Positions 54,223-62,455 are shown, numbered from the stretch's first letter. The stretch: DNA of 64,000 bases from Anaerolineaceae bacterium (GCA_016124855.1 WGMX01000033.1:1-64000), one strand, 5' to 3'. Program-made: numbers and translations. Notes: generated by a model not told the origin, from the sequence alone.

Positions 54223-54720
54223 CTAACTGCACATAATGCCCGATACTGGCGCATCCCATCCAAGCTGTTGATGTGCCCCGATAATCCCGTCAAGTGTGCT
54301 GGCAATCGCTTCGGGATAGGGCGCGGTTTTCCGCACCGTGAGATCAGCGTAAGAGTTGACACATTCGAAGGTTGAGGACAACAGGTTGCGCGACTCGTTG
54401 ACCATAAACAACATGTAGTGCAAGCGCTTGGCCGAGCGGTCGAGCAGTCTCGCGTAAATGGTGACCTCATCACCGATATGCACTTCGTTCACGTAATGAA
54501 TATGGTGTTCGAGGTCAAAACCGCCGCTGCCATGTTCTTTGTAAAACGCTGGCGTTAGACCAAAACTTTCGAACAGCGCGTCGCCGGCATCGTCGTACAC
54601 TTCCAGATAGTAGCGCATGTTCATATGCCCCATCTTGTCGCGGTAACGGTCGGGAATGGTCACCCGATAAACAGGCGATAATTGTTGAATTTGTTCCAGC
54701 GAGGGAAGAGTTGGGCGCAT
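54223..54720 (-). CDS. Hotdog-fold acyl-CoA thioesterase
   Basis: A 165-residue thioesterase of the 4HBT type: YRDKMGHMNMRYYLEVYDDA (central helix with the Asp/Asn active-site region), GGFDLEHHIHYVNEVHIGDE and LHYMLFMVNESRNLL. GGAG precedes the ATG at 54720 by 6 nt; the longer frame to 54798 is not needed. It probably hydrolyses acyl- or hydroxyacyl-CoA. Convergent with rpiB. Confidence 0.85.
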   Translation of the reverse strand: MRPTLPSLEQIQQLSPVYRVTIPDRYRDKMGHMNMRYYLEVYDDAGDALFESFGLTPAFYKEHGSGGFDLEHHIHYVNEVHIGDEVTIYARLLDRSAKRLHYMLFMVNESRNLLSSTFECVNSYADLTVRKTAPYPEAIASTLDGIIGAHQQLGWDAPVSGIMCS

Positions 54721-54854
54721 CACAAACTCCGATATGACCAAAGCACTATCAGCCGATTCTAACCCGTTGCCTAAGCGTAGGCCATACGTCCATCGCACAC
54801 ATGTTACACTGTGTCTATAATCATCTGTAGTGTAGGCATACGGGGGATATTATT

Positions 54855-57221
54855 GTGATTCGGCGCAGCGTGATTCTACTAGCTTTGCTGCTGGCGGCCT
54901 GCAATCTGTCTGTGCCGGAGGTAACGCCCACGATAGCGCCTACGCGCACGCCTAGCCCCACGCCGCTGGTATCCAACACGCCGCAGCCGACAATTGTGGC
55001 GCAAATCGCAACCACGACTCCCACCAGCACGCCATCCTTAACTGCTACCTTTTTCGTGCTGCCGAGTGATACCCTTACGCCAACCATCACACAGACGAAT
55101 CAACCGAGCGCGACAGCCAGCTTTACCCCAACTTTGACGCTAACCAGCACACCCACATCAACTTTTACAGCGACGCTGACACCGACCGCAACCTTGACCA
55201 ACGCGCCGACAGCCACTTCCAGTTTCACACCAACCAACACCGCCACGAATACGCCTTTGCCAACGGCCACAGCGACCATTCCACCCAGTGAAACACCCCT
55301 GCCCAGCCCGACACCACTGCCGCTGGTGCCGACGGACATTCCAACACTGACTCTTACATTGACCTCAACGCCGATTCCGAGCGCGACCTTCACCAACGCG
55401 CCAACGGCTACTTCCAGTTTTACGCCGACTATCACACTCAGTCCGACACCGCTGCCGACTTCGACACCTTTACCGACCTTCACGCCGAGTGATACAGCTA
55501 CCAATGAACCAACGGCAACCTCAACGCTGACACCGAGCAATACACCGCGTCCACTGCCCAGCGCGACCCGTACCCTTTCGCCGGAAGAACTGGCGGCCTT
55601 TAACACACCGATTGCACCAGTTGGTCAGCCACCGACACCCACCCAAGCGGAGGTTGCGCTCGAACCCACGTTAGATGTCACACCGACCTTTATCACGGCT
55701 CAAGCACCGATTATCGAAACACCCTTGGTCACACCGATTGAGGCGCAGGTTACGCCACAAGAAGCCATCGCAACCGCAACGGCTCAACCAACGGTTGCTT
55801 TGATCGTGACACTTCCCGGCATCGTTACCGCTATTCCGATTGCGCCGGTTGGTTTTAATCCGCCCAATGTAGAAAACCGCGTCTTTGGTCTGACGACATC
55901 CGGTGGCGTAACAGGCGGCGGTTTTAGCTTGCTCAACGACACGGTGTTATTCGAGCGCAATCCGGTTGACCCGAACTTATATGTCACAACGGATAGCAGC
56001 GGCAACCTGTATCTAACCGGATTGAACGGCGCAGGTGCGTACCGACCGGATATGTCGCCCTTCTCGCAGTTCGTGGCGCTGTCACGCGATGAAAATAACG
56101 CTTTTGTGCCGCGCGCAAAATGGTCACCGGATGGCCGGTTTTTGGCCTTCATCGTGGCAGGTAAGAAAACGGGTAATGATGGCGTGTGGTTCTTCCAACC
56201 GGGGCAGTTCCCGCCGGTGCAGCTTCTGGTGGACTGCCTGCCGCTGGATGTACCGGGATGCAGCCTCGTCAGCAATCCTTATGATCCTGATAAGTGGGAG
56301 AGTCAATCGCTGTTGTGGTCGCCCAACAGTGACGCGGTGATGGTCGGCTTGAATTTGCCGCAAGAAGGGCGGGGCGCGATTGTCATTCTCAGCGCCGTTA
56401 ATGATCCAAACTATCGCATCACCCGCCCGCCCGTTTATCGTTATGATTATGGTGCATGGTCACGGGATGGTCAGTACATCCTCGTCAGCGGGCGCGGGCC
56501 GGATGGACACGAATATGTCGGCTGGCTGAACCGCGATGGTTCATTCAACACACTGCTGATCGACTCGGAAGCTGCCGGTTTGTGGATGGGTTTCGCCAGC
56601 CAAGCCAATGATGGCAGTGTTTATGCGTTAGGTGCTCCCGGTGACCGTAACGGCCCACGCGAAGCGCTCCACATTTACAACATGAATGGTCAAGCGGTAA
56701 CAGGCGCGATTGGCAGCGGTTTCCCTGATCGTGTCGAATGGAGTCCTGATGGTCGGGCGGTATTCGTGCAAACCGGTGGTCGCCAGTATATTGCCAATAT
56801 CAACGGCGATGTGCGCGACATCACCGGACAAGTCGCCGGTGCAAGAGCCATCAATTGGGTGAATGGAGAACTGCCGCAAGGGAATGATGGTGGCGGAGCG
56901 AACAACGGTGGTATTGCCCCTGTCGGTCAGCCTGATAACGGCGGACAATCGCCGCAGCTTCCGCAAGGTGTGGTCGAAGGCACAGAATACCAGCCGGGAA
57001 CGCAGCTTCGGGTGTATGTACAAGAGTTGAATATCCGCCAATCGCCGGGTGTCAACAGTCCCTTGATGCGTGACCTGCCGCTGATTACCGGTGATTATGT
57101 CGTCATCCTAGCGGGACCAGTGGATATGGATGGCGCACGCTGGTGGCAAGTACAAACCGCTGACGGTCTGGTTGGTTGGGTTGCAGGCGCAATTAACGGC
57201 CTACCGACTCTGGGACAATAA
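54855..57221 (+). CDS. Lipoprotein with Pro/Thr-rich linker, beta-propeller and SH3 domain
   Basis: A 788-residue protein starting with GTG behind GGGGG. Its signal peptide ends with the lipobox LLLAAC, so Cys16 should be lipid-modified. A very long Thr/Pro-rich stretch (~20-300) follows. Then come PD40/TolB-like repeats (RAKWSPDGRFLAFIVAG, LWSPNSDAVMVGLN, AWSRDGQYILVSG, VEWSPDGRAVFVQ), and a C-terminal SH3b domain from about residue 715 (YVQELNIRQSPGVNSPLM, ARWWQVQTADG, GWVAGAI). It is surface-exposed, probably binding a cell-wall or polymer ligand; no enzymatic motif seen. The Thr/Pro stretch is built from repeated TFTNAPTATSSFTPT-like units. Confidence 0.85.
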   Translation: MIRRSVILLALLLAACNLSVPEVTPTIAPTRTPSPTPLVSNTPQPTIVAQIATTTPTSTPSLTATFFVLPSDTLTPTITQTNQPSATASFTPTLTLTSTPTSTFTATLTPTATLTNAPTATSSFTPTNTATNTPLPTATATIPPSETPLPSPTPLPLVPTDIPTLTLTLTSTPIPSATFTNAPTATSSFTPTITLSPTPLPTSTPLPTFTPSDTATNEPTATSTLTPSNTPRPLPSATRTLSPEELAAFNTPIAPVGQPPTPTQAEVALEPTLDVTPTFITAQAPIIETPLVTPIEAQVTPQEAIATATAQPTVALIVTLPGIVTAIPIAPVGFNPPNVENRVFGLTTSGGVTGGGFSLLNDTVLFERNPVDPNLYVTTDSSGNLYLTGLNGAGAYRPDMSPFSQFVALSRDENNAFVPRAKWSPDGRFLAFIVAGKKTGNDGVWFFQPGQFPPVQLLVDCLPLDVPGCSLVSNPYDPDKWESQSLLWSPNSDAVMVGLNLPQEGRGAIVILSAVNDPNYRITRPPVYRYDYGAWSRDGQYILVSGRGPDGHEYVGWLNRDGSFNTLLIDSEAAGLWMGFASQANDGSVYALGAPGDRNGPREALHIYNMNGQAVTGAIGSGFPDRVEWSPDGRAVFVQTGGRQYIANINGDVRDITGQVAGARAINWVNGELPQGNDGGGANNGGIAPVGQPDNGGQSPQLPQGVVEGTEYQPGTQLRVYVQELNIRQSPGVNSPLMRDLPLITGDYVVILAGPVDMDGARWWQVQTADGLVGWVAGAINGLPTLGQ

Positions 57222-57240
57222 TTTCTCACGGAGATTATCA

Positions 57241-57630
57241 ATGCCCGTAACACCTTATTCTCAATCGCCATTGGTCAAGAAGTTAGCGATTAAACCTAAG
57301 ACGCATATCACAGCGGTTAATCCGATTGATGGTTTTCAGAACATGTTGGGGGAACTACCAGAAGGAACAACTTTCGATTCAGCTTTCGAAGGTACTTTCG
57401 ATTGGATTACGGTGTTCGTCAAAACCGAAAGTGAATTGGACGGACTCATCGAAAACATTAAGGCGCATATGCAGCAGACAGGCACGCTGTGGGTAGCGAT
57501 TCCACGTAATAAAAAGTCCAATATGAACCGCAACACTTTGATTGCCTCACGCGAACGCTATGGCTTGGAAATTACGTCGAACGCGGTTATCAATGATGAT
57601 TGGACGGCCTACCGTTACAAGAAAGTGTAG
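57241..57630 (+). CDS. DUF3052-like small protein
   Basis: A 129-residue cytoplasmic protein, with YSQSPLVKKLAIKPKTHI at the start, LGELPEGTTFDSA, and LDGLIENIKAHMQQTGTLWV followed by AIPRNKKSNMNR. This arrangement resembles the DUF3052 family, whose members are small and of unknown function. The ATG at 57241 has GGAG upstream and lies 19 bp after the lipoprotein gene. The longer frame that begins inside the lipoprotein gene is not real. Confidence 0.7.
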   Translation: MPVTPYSQSPLVKKLAIKPKTHITAVNPIDGFQNMLGELPEGTTFDSAFEGTFDWITVFVKTESELDGLIENIKAHMQQTGTLWVAIPRNKKSNMNRNTLIASRERYGLEITSNAVINDDWTAYRYKKV

Positions 57631-57682
57631 TGACTTTCGAAACGTATTATTTAATGACAGTTGGTATCAAAATCTTTAAATT

Positions 57683-57710
57683 TTGGCCTTTCGCGGCGGT
57701 TAGGTATACC
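57683..57710 (+). promoter_or_regulatory. Candidate promoter of the GAPDH gene
   Basis: TTGGCC at 57683-57688 and TATACC at 57705-57710 with a 16-bp spacer, 60 bp before the coding start. Visual match only. Confidence 0.3.
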
Positions 57711-57733
57711 ACGCTCACGTGAATAGTGTTATC

Positions 57734-57763
57734 CTCCTGTAGATACAAAACAATCAACAGGAG
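57734..57763 (+). promoter_or_regulatory. Hairpin covering the GAPDH ribosome-binding site
   Basis: CTCCTGT at 57734-57740 pairs perfectly with ACAGGAG at 57757-57763, which contains the Shine-Dalgarno of the gene at 57770. In the folded state the ribosome-binding site would be masked. It could be a chance 7-bp match. Confidence 0.35.
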
Positions 57764-57769
57764 AATATG

Positions 57770-58768
57770 ATGGGTAAAGTTGCAATTCACGGGTTCGGTC
57801 GTATCGGTCGTTCAGCGCTGAAGGTTGCGCTCAAGAACAACCTCTGGACTCCCGTTTCCATCTCGGACATCCGTGATATCCCGACATTTGCTGCCGTATT
57901 CGAAGCCGACAGCAACTATGGACGCTGGCACGAACCGGTGAAGGCCACTGAAAAGGGCTTCAACATCGGCGGACGTGATATTCTTTACATCGACTCCAGC
58001 AAGGAAATTCCGGATTGGAGCGCTCTGGGTGTCGATGTCGTCATCGACTGCACCGGTCGCGCCACCACCCGCCCCGGCGCACAGGCACATCTTGACCGTG
58101 GAGCCAAGCGTGTCTTAATCAGCGCAGCCAGCAAGAGCACAGCGGATTGCGATGCGGTTTTGCTGCCCGGTATCAACCTCGATACTTACGATCCTGAAAA
58201 GCACAAGATCATCAGCATGGCAAGCTGCACCACCAATGCCCTCGCACCGGTAGTCAAGGTGCTTCTGGAGAACTTCGGCATCGAGTCAGCTTTCTTCTCG
58301 ACCGTTCACTCCTACACCAACACACAGGCTCTGACCGACCAACCGATGAAGGATCGCCGCGACTCATGGGCTGCCGTCGAAAACATCATTCCCTCGTCAT
58401 CAGGTGCGGCCAAGGCGCTGTTGTTCATTTGGAAAGACCTGAAGATCACCGGCAAGGCTTACCGCGTCCCGACCCGCACCGGCAGTATTGCCGAAGTAAC
58501 CGCTGTTTTGGGCAAGAAGACCAACGCTGATGAAGTGAAGGCCGCCTTCCAAGCCGCAGCCGCGACTCCCGCGCTCAAGGGTGTCATGGACGTGCTAACC
58601 GAAGAATGGGCTTCGTCACGTATTGTGGGTGACTCACACTCGTCAATCATCGACCTGCCTCTGATTCAGGTGATGAATGACAATTTGGTGTCGGTTGCCG
58701 CGTGGTACGACAACGAATGGGGTTATGCCACCCGTTTGGCACAAACCGCAGCCTTCCTCGCGAAGTAA
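57770..58768 (+). CDS. gap: Glyceraldehyde-3-phosphate dehydrogenase
   Basis: A 332-residue type I GAPDH. The Rossmann start is KVAIHGFGRIGRSALKVALK. Catalytic Cys lies in ISMASCTTNALAPVVKVL near 150, His in TVHSYTNTQ near 177, and the C-terminal AAWYDNEWGYATRLAQTAAF is invariant. It oxidises glyceraldehyde-3-phosphate to 1,3-bisphosphoglycerate with NAD+, in glycolysis or gluconeogenesis. AGGAG lies 6 nt before the second of two adjacent ATGs (57770), favouring it over 57767. Single gene, flanked downstream by two palindromic repeats. Confidence 0.96.
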   Translation: MGKVAIHGFGRIGRSALKVALKNNLWTPVSISDIRDIPTFAAVFEADSNYGRWHEPVKATEKGFNIGGRDILYIDSSKEIPDWSALGVDVVIDCTGRATTRPGAQAHLDRGAKRVLISAASKSTADCDAVLLPGINLDTYDPEKHKIISMASCTTNALAPVVKVLLENFGIESAFFSTVHSYTNTQALTDQPMKDRRDSWAAVENIIPSSSGAAKALLFIWKDLKITGKAYRVPTRTGSIAEVTAVLGKKTNADEVKAAFQAAAATPALKGVMDVLTEEWASSRIVGDSHSSIIDLPLIQVMNDNLVSVAAWYDNEWGYATRLAQTAAFLAK

Positions 58769-58790
58769 TTTGTCGGAAATGCTGGTTCGG

Positions 58791-58820
58791 TAGGCGGACG
58801 CACAACCGTGCGTCCCTACA
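58791..58820. repeat. GTAGG-type palindromic repeat
   Basis: GGACGCAC at 58796-58803 pairs perfectly with GTGCGTCC at 58808-58815 around AACC, with GTAGG and CCTAC edges. It lies 23 bp after the GAPDH stop and may serve as its terminator. Confidence 0.7.
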
Positions 58821-58835
58821 TTTGAAATGCATTAT

Positions 58836-58860
58836 GGGGGTTTGCCAGCGGCAAATCCCT
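58836..58860. repeat. GTAGGGG-type palindrome, GGGTTTGCC subtype, second copy
   Basis: GGGGTTTGCC at 58837-58846 pairs with GGCAAATCCC at 58850-58859 (one G-T pair). Same subtype as the palindrome at 21536-21560. Confidence 0.6.
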
Positions 58861-58914
58861 ATACATATGCCCCTCTGGCGTTTGCCCTCTAGCTGATGCA
58901 TAATCGCCCTCATC

Positions 58915-60879
58915 ATGAACAGTCTCACCGCTCGTCAACGTACCCAAGTTATTTTTATCGCCATCCTGACGGCTATCCTGCTTTTAGCCGCGACCTTCCG
59001 TATCTACCACATCATCCAGCGACCGATTTGGACAGATGAAGGCACAACCACTTTCAATCTCTTTCACTTCAACGGTCAAGATAACCTGATCGATGGACTA
59101 GCCGCGCGCGATCATCATCCCCCGTTGTATTACTACATGCTCCAAGCATGGGTGGGCTTAACCGGCGACTCGATCTTCGCCATGCGTTATTTCGCGGCAC
59201 TGATCGGCATCTTGAGCGTGGCGTTGATGGTTCCGTTGGCAAGGGTGTTTTTGACCCCACCCCTAACCCCTCCCCGCAAGCGAGGAGGGGAGCAAGATTG
59301 GCTACAAAAAGCCTATTGGTTTGTGCCAATCGCTGCGGCGTTAGTGCTAACCCTCTCTGATCCTGACATTGATCTCGGTCAAGAGATTCGCTTTTATACC
59401 CTGCGGACGTTGTTGATTATCCTGAGCGTGATTTTTTACATGCGCTGGATCAAAAAACCGTCGATGCGTTTGGGCATCTTTTGGACGCTGGCGAATGTAG
59501 CCATCCTGCACACCAATTATCAGGGCGCGTTCATCATGGCGTTCGAGGGCTTACACGCGCTGATTTTCCTACGTGGAAAACTGCGTTTGAAAGCGATTGG
59601 TTGGTTGGCGTTGTGCGGCGTGCTTTTCCTTCCGTGGTTCATCGGATATGGCATCGGTCAGTTTGATAACGATCAAGGGATTAACTCGACTCTGCCCTCG
59701 ACATGGGATACGTTTGTCGAACTGACCTATAAATTCCTCGGACGGATTTGGCCGTTGATGCTTGGCTTAATGCTGTTGGGGGTTTACAGTCTCAAGTCGT
59801 CAGTCAACAGTCGTCGGTCAGAACCCCCTCCCCAACCCTCCCCCGTAAACGAGGGAGGGAGCAAATCAAACAAATCTCATAACTCACTATCCACTATCTG
59901 GCGGTGGGTGACGTGGGATAAAGCCTTTTTGCTGGTCATCTGGATAGCGCTCACATTAATCATCAGCTTTTTGGGCAATGAGTGGTTCAGCATCCTTTCA
60001 CCACGACGGGTGATGTTGATCTCTCCGGCGATTGCCTTATTGGTGGCGCTGGGATTAGGTCGATTTAGCAACCAGACCAAGGTGTTTCTCCTGTTGGTCA
60101 TTTTGGTGTACTCGGCGACCAGCGTGGACGATTATTATCCCAAAGCACCTTGGGATAAAGTCGGCGAGGACATGAGGCGCTACGCTCAACCCGGCGACAT
60201 GGCATTGATGGAGATCTACTATGACGACACGGTGCTTTACTACTACACCGATCATGATATGCCAGCAGGAACGGTGGTCAAATCGCTACGGATGTGGCGG
60301 CAGTTCGATAAAGATACCTATCCTAACGGCGTGATTGATCTGCTCAGTCAGCACAAAACGGTGTGGTTCACCCATTGGAGTCCTGACCAATCCGGTTTCG
60401 ATTTCCTCAAGCAGACCGGACATGTTCAAACGGCGTTGATGACCACTTATTGGGGAACGAATCAACTGAATGTTTACCGCTTCGATGTTATTCAGCCACA
60501 GCCAGTAGTCACCTACAGTAACGGCATGACCCTGCGCCAGTTCCAGATTGATCCCGACAAGATGCGGGTAGATCTATGGTGGTCAGCCGACAAGCCGCTC
60601 GACAAGGATTACAGTGTGTCGGTGTTTGTGCTGGATGCCAATGGGCAGTTGGTGGCGCAGAAGGATGATTTTCCGTTCCTGAATCAGCGTCCGACGAGCA
60701 GTTTCCAACCGAATGAAGTGGTTTATGATCCGCACAGCCTCGAATTGTCCAACCCCCAAGCCCCTCTCCCGTCGGGGAAATATACGGTGGCGGTTAAACT
60801 CTACACTTACTACGATGGTCAGCAGTATCCAACGGCAAACGGCGATCCGTGGGAAGTCATCGGCATGATTGAGAAATAG
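58915..60879 (+). CDS. GT39-type membrane glycosyltransferase with repeat-derived insertions
   Basis: A 654-residue membrane protein. The first helix (~12-32) is followed by the extracytoplasmic catalytic loop RPIWTDEGTTTFNLFHF, with the Asp-Glu pair of PMT/ArnT-like enzymes, and DHHPPLYYYMLQAWVG. About ten helices follow, then a soluble C-terminal domain of ~170 residues. It transfers sugars from polyprenyl-phosphate donors outside the membrane. Two loops are coded by hairpin repeats inserted in frame: PPLTPPRKRGGE (59254-59294) and PPPQPSPVNEGGSK (59823-59863). A partial third is near 60751-60780. The reading frame is intact, so the protein is probably functional. Confidence 0.82.
   Translation: MNSLTARQRTQVIFIAILTAILLLAATFRIYHIIQRPIWTDEGTTTFNLFHFNGQDNLIDGLAARDHHPPLYYYMLQAWVGLTGDSIFAMRYFAALIGILSVALMVPLARVFLTPPLTPPRKRGGEQDWLQKAYWFVPIAAALVLTLSDPDIDLGQEIRFYTLRTLLIILSVIFYMRWIKKPSMRLGIFWTLANVAILHTNYQGAFIMAFEGLHALIFLRGKLRLKAIGWLALCGVLFLPWFIGYGIGQFDNDQGINSTLPSTWDTFVELTYKFLGRIWPLMLGLMLLGVYSLKSSVNSRRSEPPPQPSPVNEGGSKSNKSHNSLSTIWRWVTWDKAFLLVIWIALTLIISFLGNEWFSILSPRRVMLISPAIALLVALGLGRFSNQTKVFLLLVILVYSATSVDDYYPKAPWDKVGEDMRRYAQPGDMALMEIYYDDTVLYYYTDHDMPAGTVVKSLRMWRQFDKDTYPNGVIDLLSQHKTVWFTHWSPDQSGFDFLKQTGHVQTALMTTYWGTNQLNVYRFDVIQPQPVVTYSNGMTLRQFQIDPDKMRVDLWWSADKPLDKDYSVSVFVLDANGQLVAQKDDFPFLNQRPTSSFQPNEVVYDPHSLELSNPQAPLPSGKYTVAVKLYTYYDGQQYPTANGDPWEVIGMIEK
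59254..59294. repeat. CCCCTCCCC...GGAGGGG hairpin repeat inside the GT39 gene, copy 1
   Basis: CCCCTCC at 59267-59273 pairs with GGAGGGG at 59284-59290. It translates in frame to TPPLTPPRKRGGEQ and lies in a loop between predicted membrane helices. Confidence 0.75.
59823..59863. repeat. CCCCTCCCC...GGGAGGG hairpin repeat inside the GT39 gene, copy 2
   Basis: CCCTCCC at 59836-59842 pairs with GGGAGGG at 59853-59859. It translates to PPPQPSPVNEGGSK and shares the CCCCCGTAAAC core with the intergenic copy at 53641-53677. Confidence 0.75.
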
Positions 60880-60929
60880 GGTAGCGGTTAACGATTAGCT
60901 CAATGCACAATATGCGAAACATGCGGCGA

Positions 60930-60970
60930 ATTCTGCAATTTTTGCAATACATCCGCTTAAATTTCCAGGT
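60930..60970 (-). repeat. Fragment of the 290-bp dispersed repeat
   Basis: TGCAATTTTTGCAATACATC continuing CGCTTAAATTTCCAGG aligns with the left end of copy B (GCAAAAATTGCATTACTTCC continuing GCTGAATTGTCAGG). Only the terminal ~40 bp are present, between the GT39 gene and the toxin gene. Confidence 0.5.
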
Positions 60971-61248
60971 TAGGGATTATGGTCTAAGATGTCGTGTCTG
61001 CCGATGTTGCGAAATACACAAATTTGTTCCCCTGTATCAGGGTCTATTTGGTATTCAAATGTAAATCGGTAGAAATCATCTACACGACCTTCCCAGATGT
61101 TTTTATGTCCCTTCATTTTCTTAACGCCTAGTGAAGGATGTTGAGTGTTTTCTTGGAAAAGGGCAAAAATCTTCGGTAGTTTTTCCTGAATGGGTTTCGG
61201 TAAGTCTTTAAATGCTTTCTTGAACTGCGATGTGCGCTGATACTTCAT
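60970..61248 (-). CDS. RelE/ParE-type toxin
   Basis: A 92-residue protein of the RelE/ParE fold: SQFKKAFKDLPKPIQEKLPK (two N-terminal helices), LGVKKMKGHKNIWEGRVDDF and YRFTFEY in the sheet, and a short C-terminus. RelE members cut ribosome-bound mRNA; ParE members inhibit gyrase. I cannot decide which applies. Its start overlaps the antitoxin stop by 4 bp, the usual antitoxin-first order. Confidence 0.82.
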   Translation of the reverse strand: MKYQRTSQFKKAFKDLPKPIQEKLPKIFALFQENTQHPSLGVKKMKGHKNIWEGRVDDFYRFTFEYQIDPDTGEQICVFRNIGRHDILDHNP

Positions 61249-61511
61249 TCATCATCGCTTATCAGGTCAGTCAGAAGATCATCCATTGTGTCAAAAGTTT
61301 CAACACGTCCGGCGGCGATGTCCTTATCTGCTGCTTGTTCACCAGCCTGCCACTGCTGTGTCCAAAAATAGGCTTGGTCGGGATCACGTTCAGAGTCTAT
61401 TTCAAATAATGCCAACAAATAATCGTCAGGCGCTTTATAACCCCGTTCGCGGGCAACTTTTTCGATCCGCTGACGCTGCTCATTGGTTACATGGATAACT
61501 AACTCGCTCAT
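61245..61511 (-). CDS. Antitoxin, ribbon-helix-helix-like
   Basis: An 88-residue acidic protein. The N-terminal ~40 residues (SELVIHVTNEQRQRIEKVAR) fit a short beta strand and two helices as in RHH repressors. The C-terminal part, with WQAGEQAADKDIAAGRVETF and a DLLTDLISDDE end, is the probable toxin-binding tail. Translationally coupled to the downstream toxin gene. It should bind the toxin and repress their common promoter. Confidence 0.78.
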   Translation of the reverse strand: MSELVIHVTNEQRQRIEKVARERGYKAPDDYLLALFEIDSERDPDQAYFWTQQWQAGEQAADKDIAAGRVETFDTMDDLLTDLISDDE

Positions 61512-61552
61512 GGTTCAGCCTCAATACCAGAACATTTTTATAGATTCTGTGG

Positions 61553-62065
61553 TTAGAGAATGTCATCTACTGCAATGCTAAAACCGGGCAGGACATCTTC
61601 ACCGTTTAGGGTATCGCCATAGGTCAAAACTTTTACATCACGACCCGCGAAATAAACTTCGATACTGTCGCCGGGGAATATCAAAATGGACAGTTTTACG
61701 CCGTGTTTGATATAGGCTAACGCTTTTTTGCGCTGCGCGGTTTTGGACTGTGAGTCAGACCGAATTTCAACAGCCACAATCGGTGGTACGGTGAAATAGT
61801 CTTCAGTGGTGGGGATATTGATGCAAATATCAGGGATAAACTTTTCACCATTCAATTGGTGCAGCACTTCGGTATACACCACACCAATGGGATTGATTTT
61901 CATGTAGATCCCAAATTCGGTCGTCAAGGCAGATTGTATGCGTCCGTGTACAGCTTTAGGTGACACTTCGACCAATTCCCCATCAATGAAATCAAAACGT
62001 TTGTCGGGATGCTGCTCGGCATACACCAAGAATTCTTCGGCAGTCATTTCTCTCTGAAATAGCAT
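61553..62065 (-). CDS. Uma2-family putative endonuclease
   Basis: A 170-residue Uma2 (DUF820) protein with a PD-(D/E)XK-type core: FDFIDGELVEVSPKAVHG, then FIPDICINIPTTEDYF (PD), VAVEIRSDSQSKTAQRKKAL (E-x-K-like) and YIKHGVKLSILIFPGD. The family is expanded in Chloroflexota and Cyanobacteria; its biological role is not established. A second Met eight residues in is a possible start. Neighbour of a toxin-antitoxin pair and a small helical protein. Confidence 0.82.
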   Translation of the reverse strand: MLFQREMTAEEFLVYAEQHPDKRFDFIDGELVEVSPKAVHGRIQSALTTEFGIYMKINPIGVVYTEVLHQLNGEKFIPDICINIPTTEDYFTVPPIVAVEIRSDSQSKTAQRKKALAYIKHGVKLSILIFPGDSIEVYFAGRDVKVLTYGDTLNGEDVLPGFSIAVDDIL

Positions 62066-62120
62066 GAATTAGTCCCTTACTACAGAACCAAATCTGTTAT
62101 TTAAAGTATACCATTGGTTG

Positions 62121-62375
62121 TTATTGAATGGGGAGTAGTTTGAGACGCGCTTTAGCTTTCACCAGCGTTAAGATGTGATCGATTTCACGAAACTCTTCAA
62201 TTTCCGCACGTTCTTCGTCAGTTAGACTCCCTGTGCGATTCTTCTCAAGGAGTTCGTGCGCCCGTATTTGTAAGTCATCAGGAAGGCGATAAGCAGCGAT
62301 TTCTGCCAATGCAGCGCCAGAGGCAAGAAAATCCGTGACCACATCGGTAACTGTTTTATCGGATGCAACAGGCAT
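62121..62375 (-). CDS. Small helical protein near TA genes
   Basis: An 84-residue, mostly alpha-helical protein: LPDDLQIRAHELLEKNRTGS, LTDEERAEIEEFREIDHILT and LVKAKARLKLLPIQ. This pattern recurs in Chloroflexota and Cyanobacteria next to toxin or nuclease genes and may be an antitoxin-like partner; no function is proven. The start at 62375 has GAGG 6 nt upstream. The longer frames overlap the end of the GH51 gene and are rejected. Confidence 0.65.
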   Translation of the reverse strand: MPVASDKTVTDVVTDFLASGAALAEIAAYRLPDDLQIRAHELLEKNRTGSLTDEERAEIEEFREIDHILTLVKAKARLKLLPIQ

Positions 62376-62455
62376 AACAACCTCACACATCTTTTTGCAC
62401 ATTATAGCAAACTCACCTCGTAATCGCTGACTACGAGGTGAGTTCAATTTATGTC

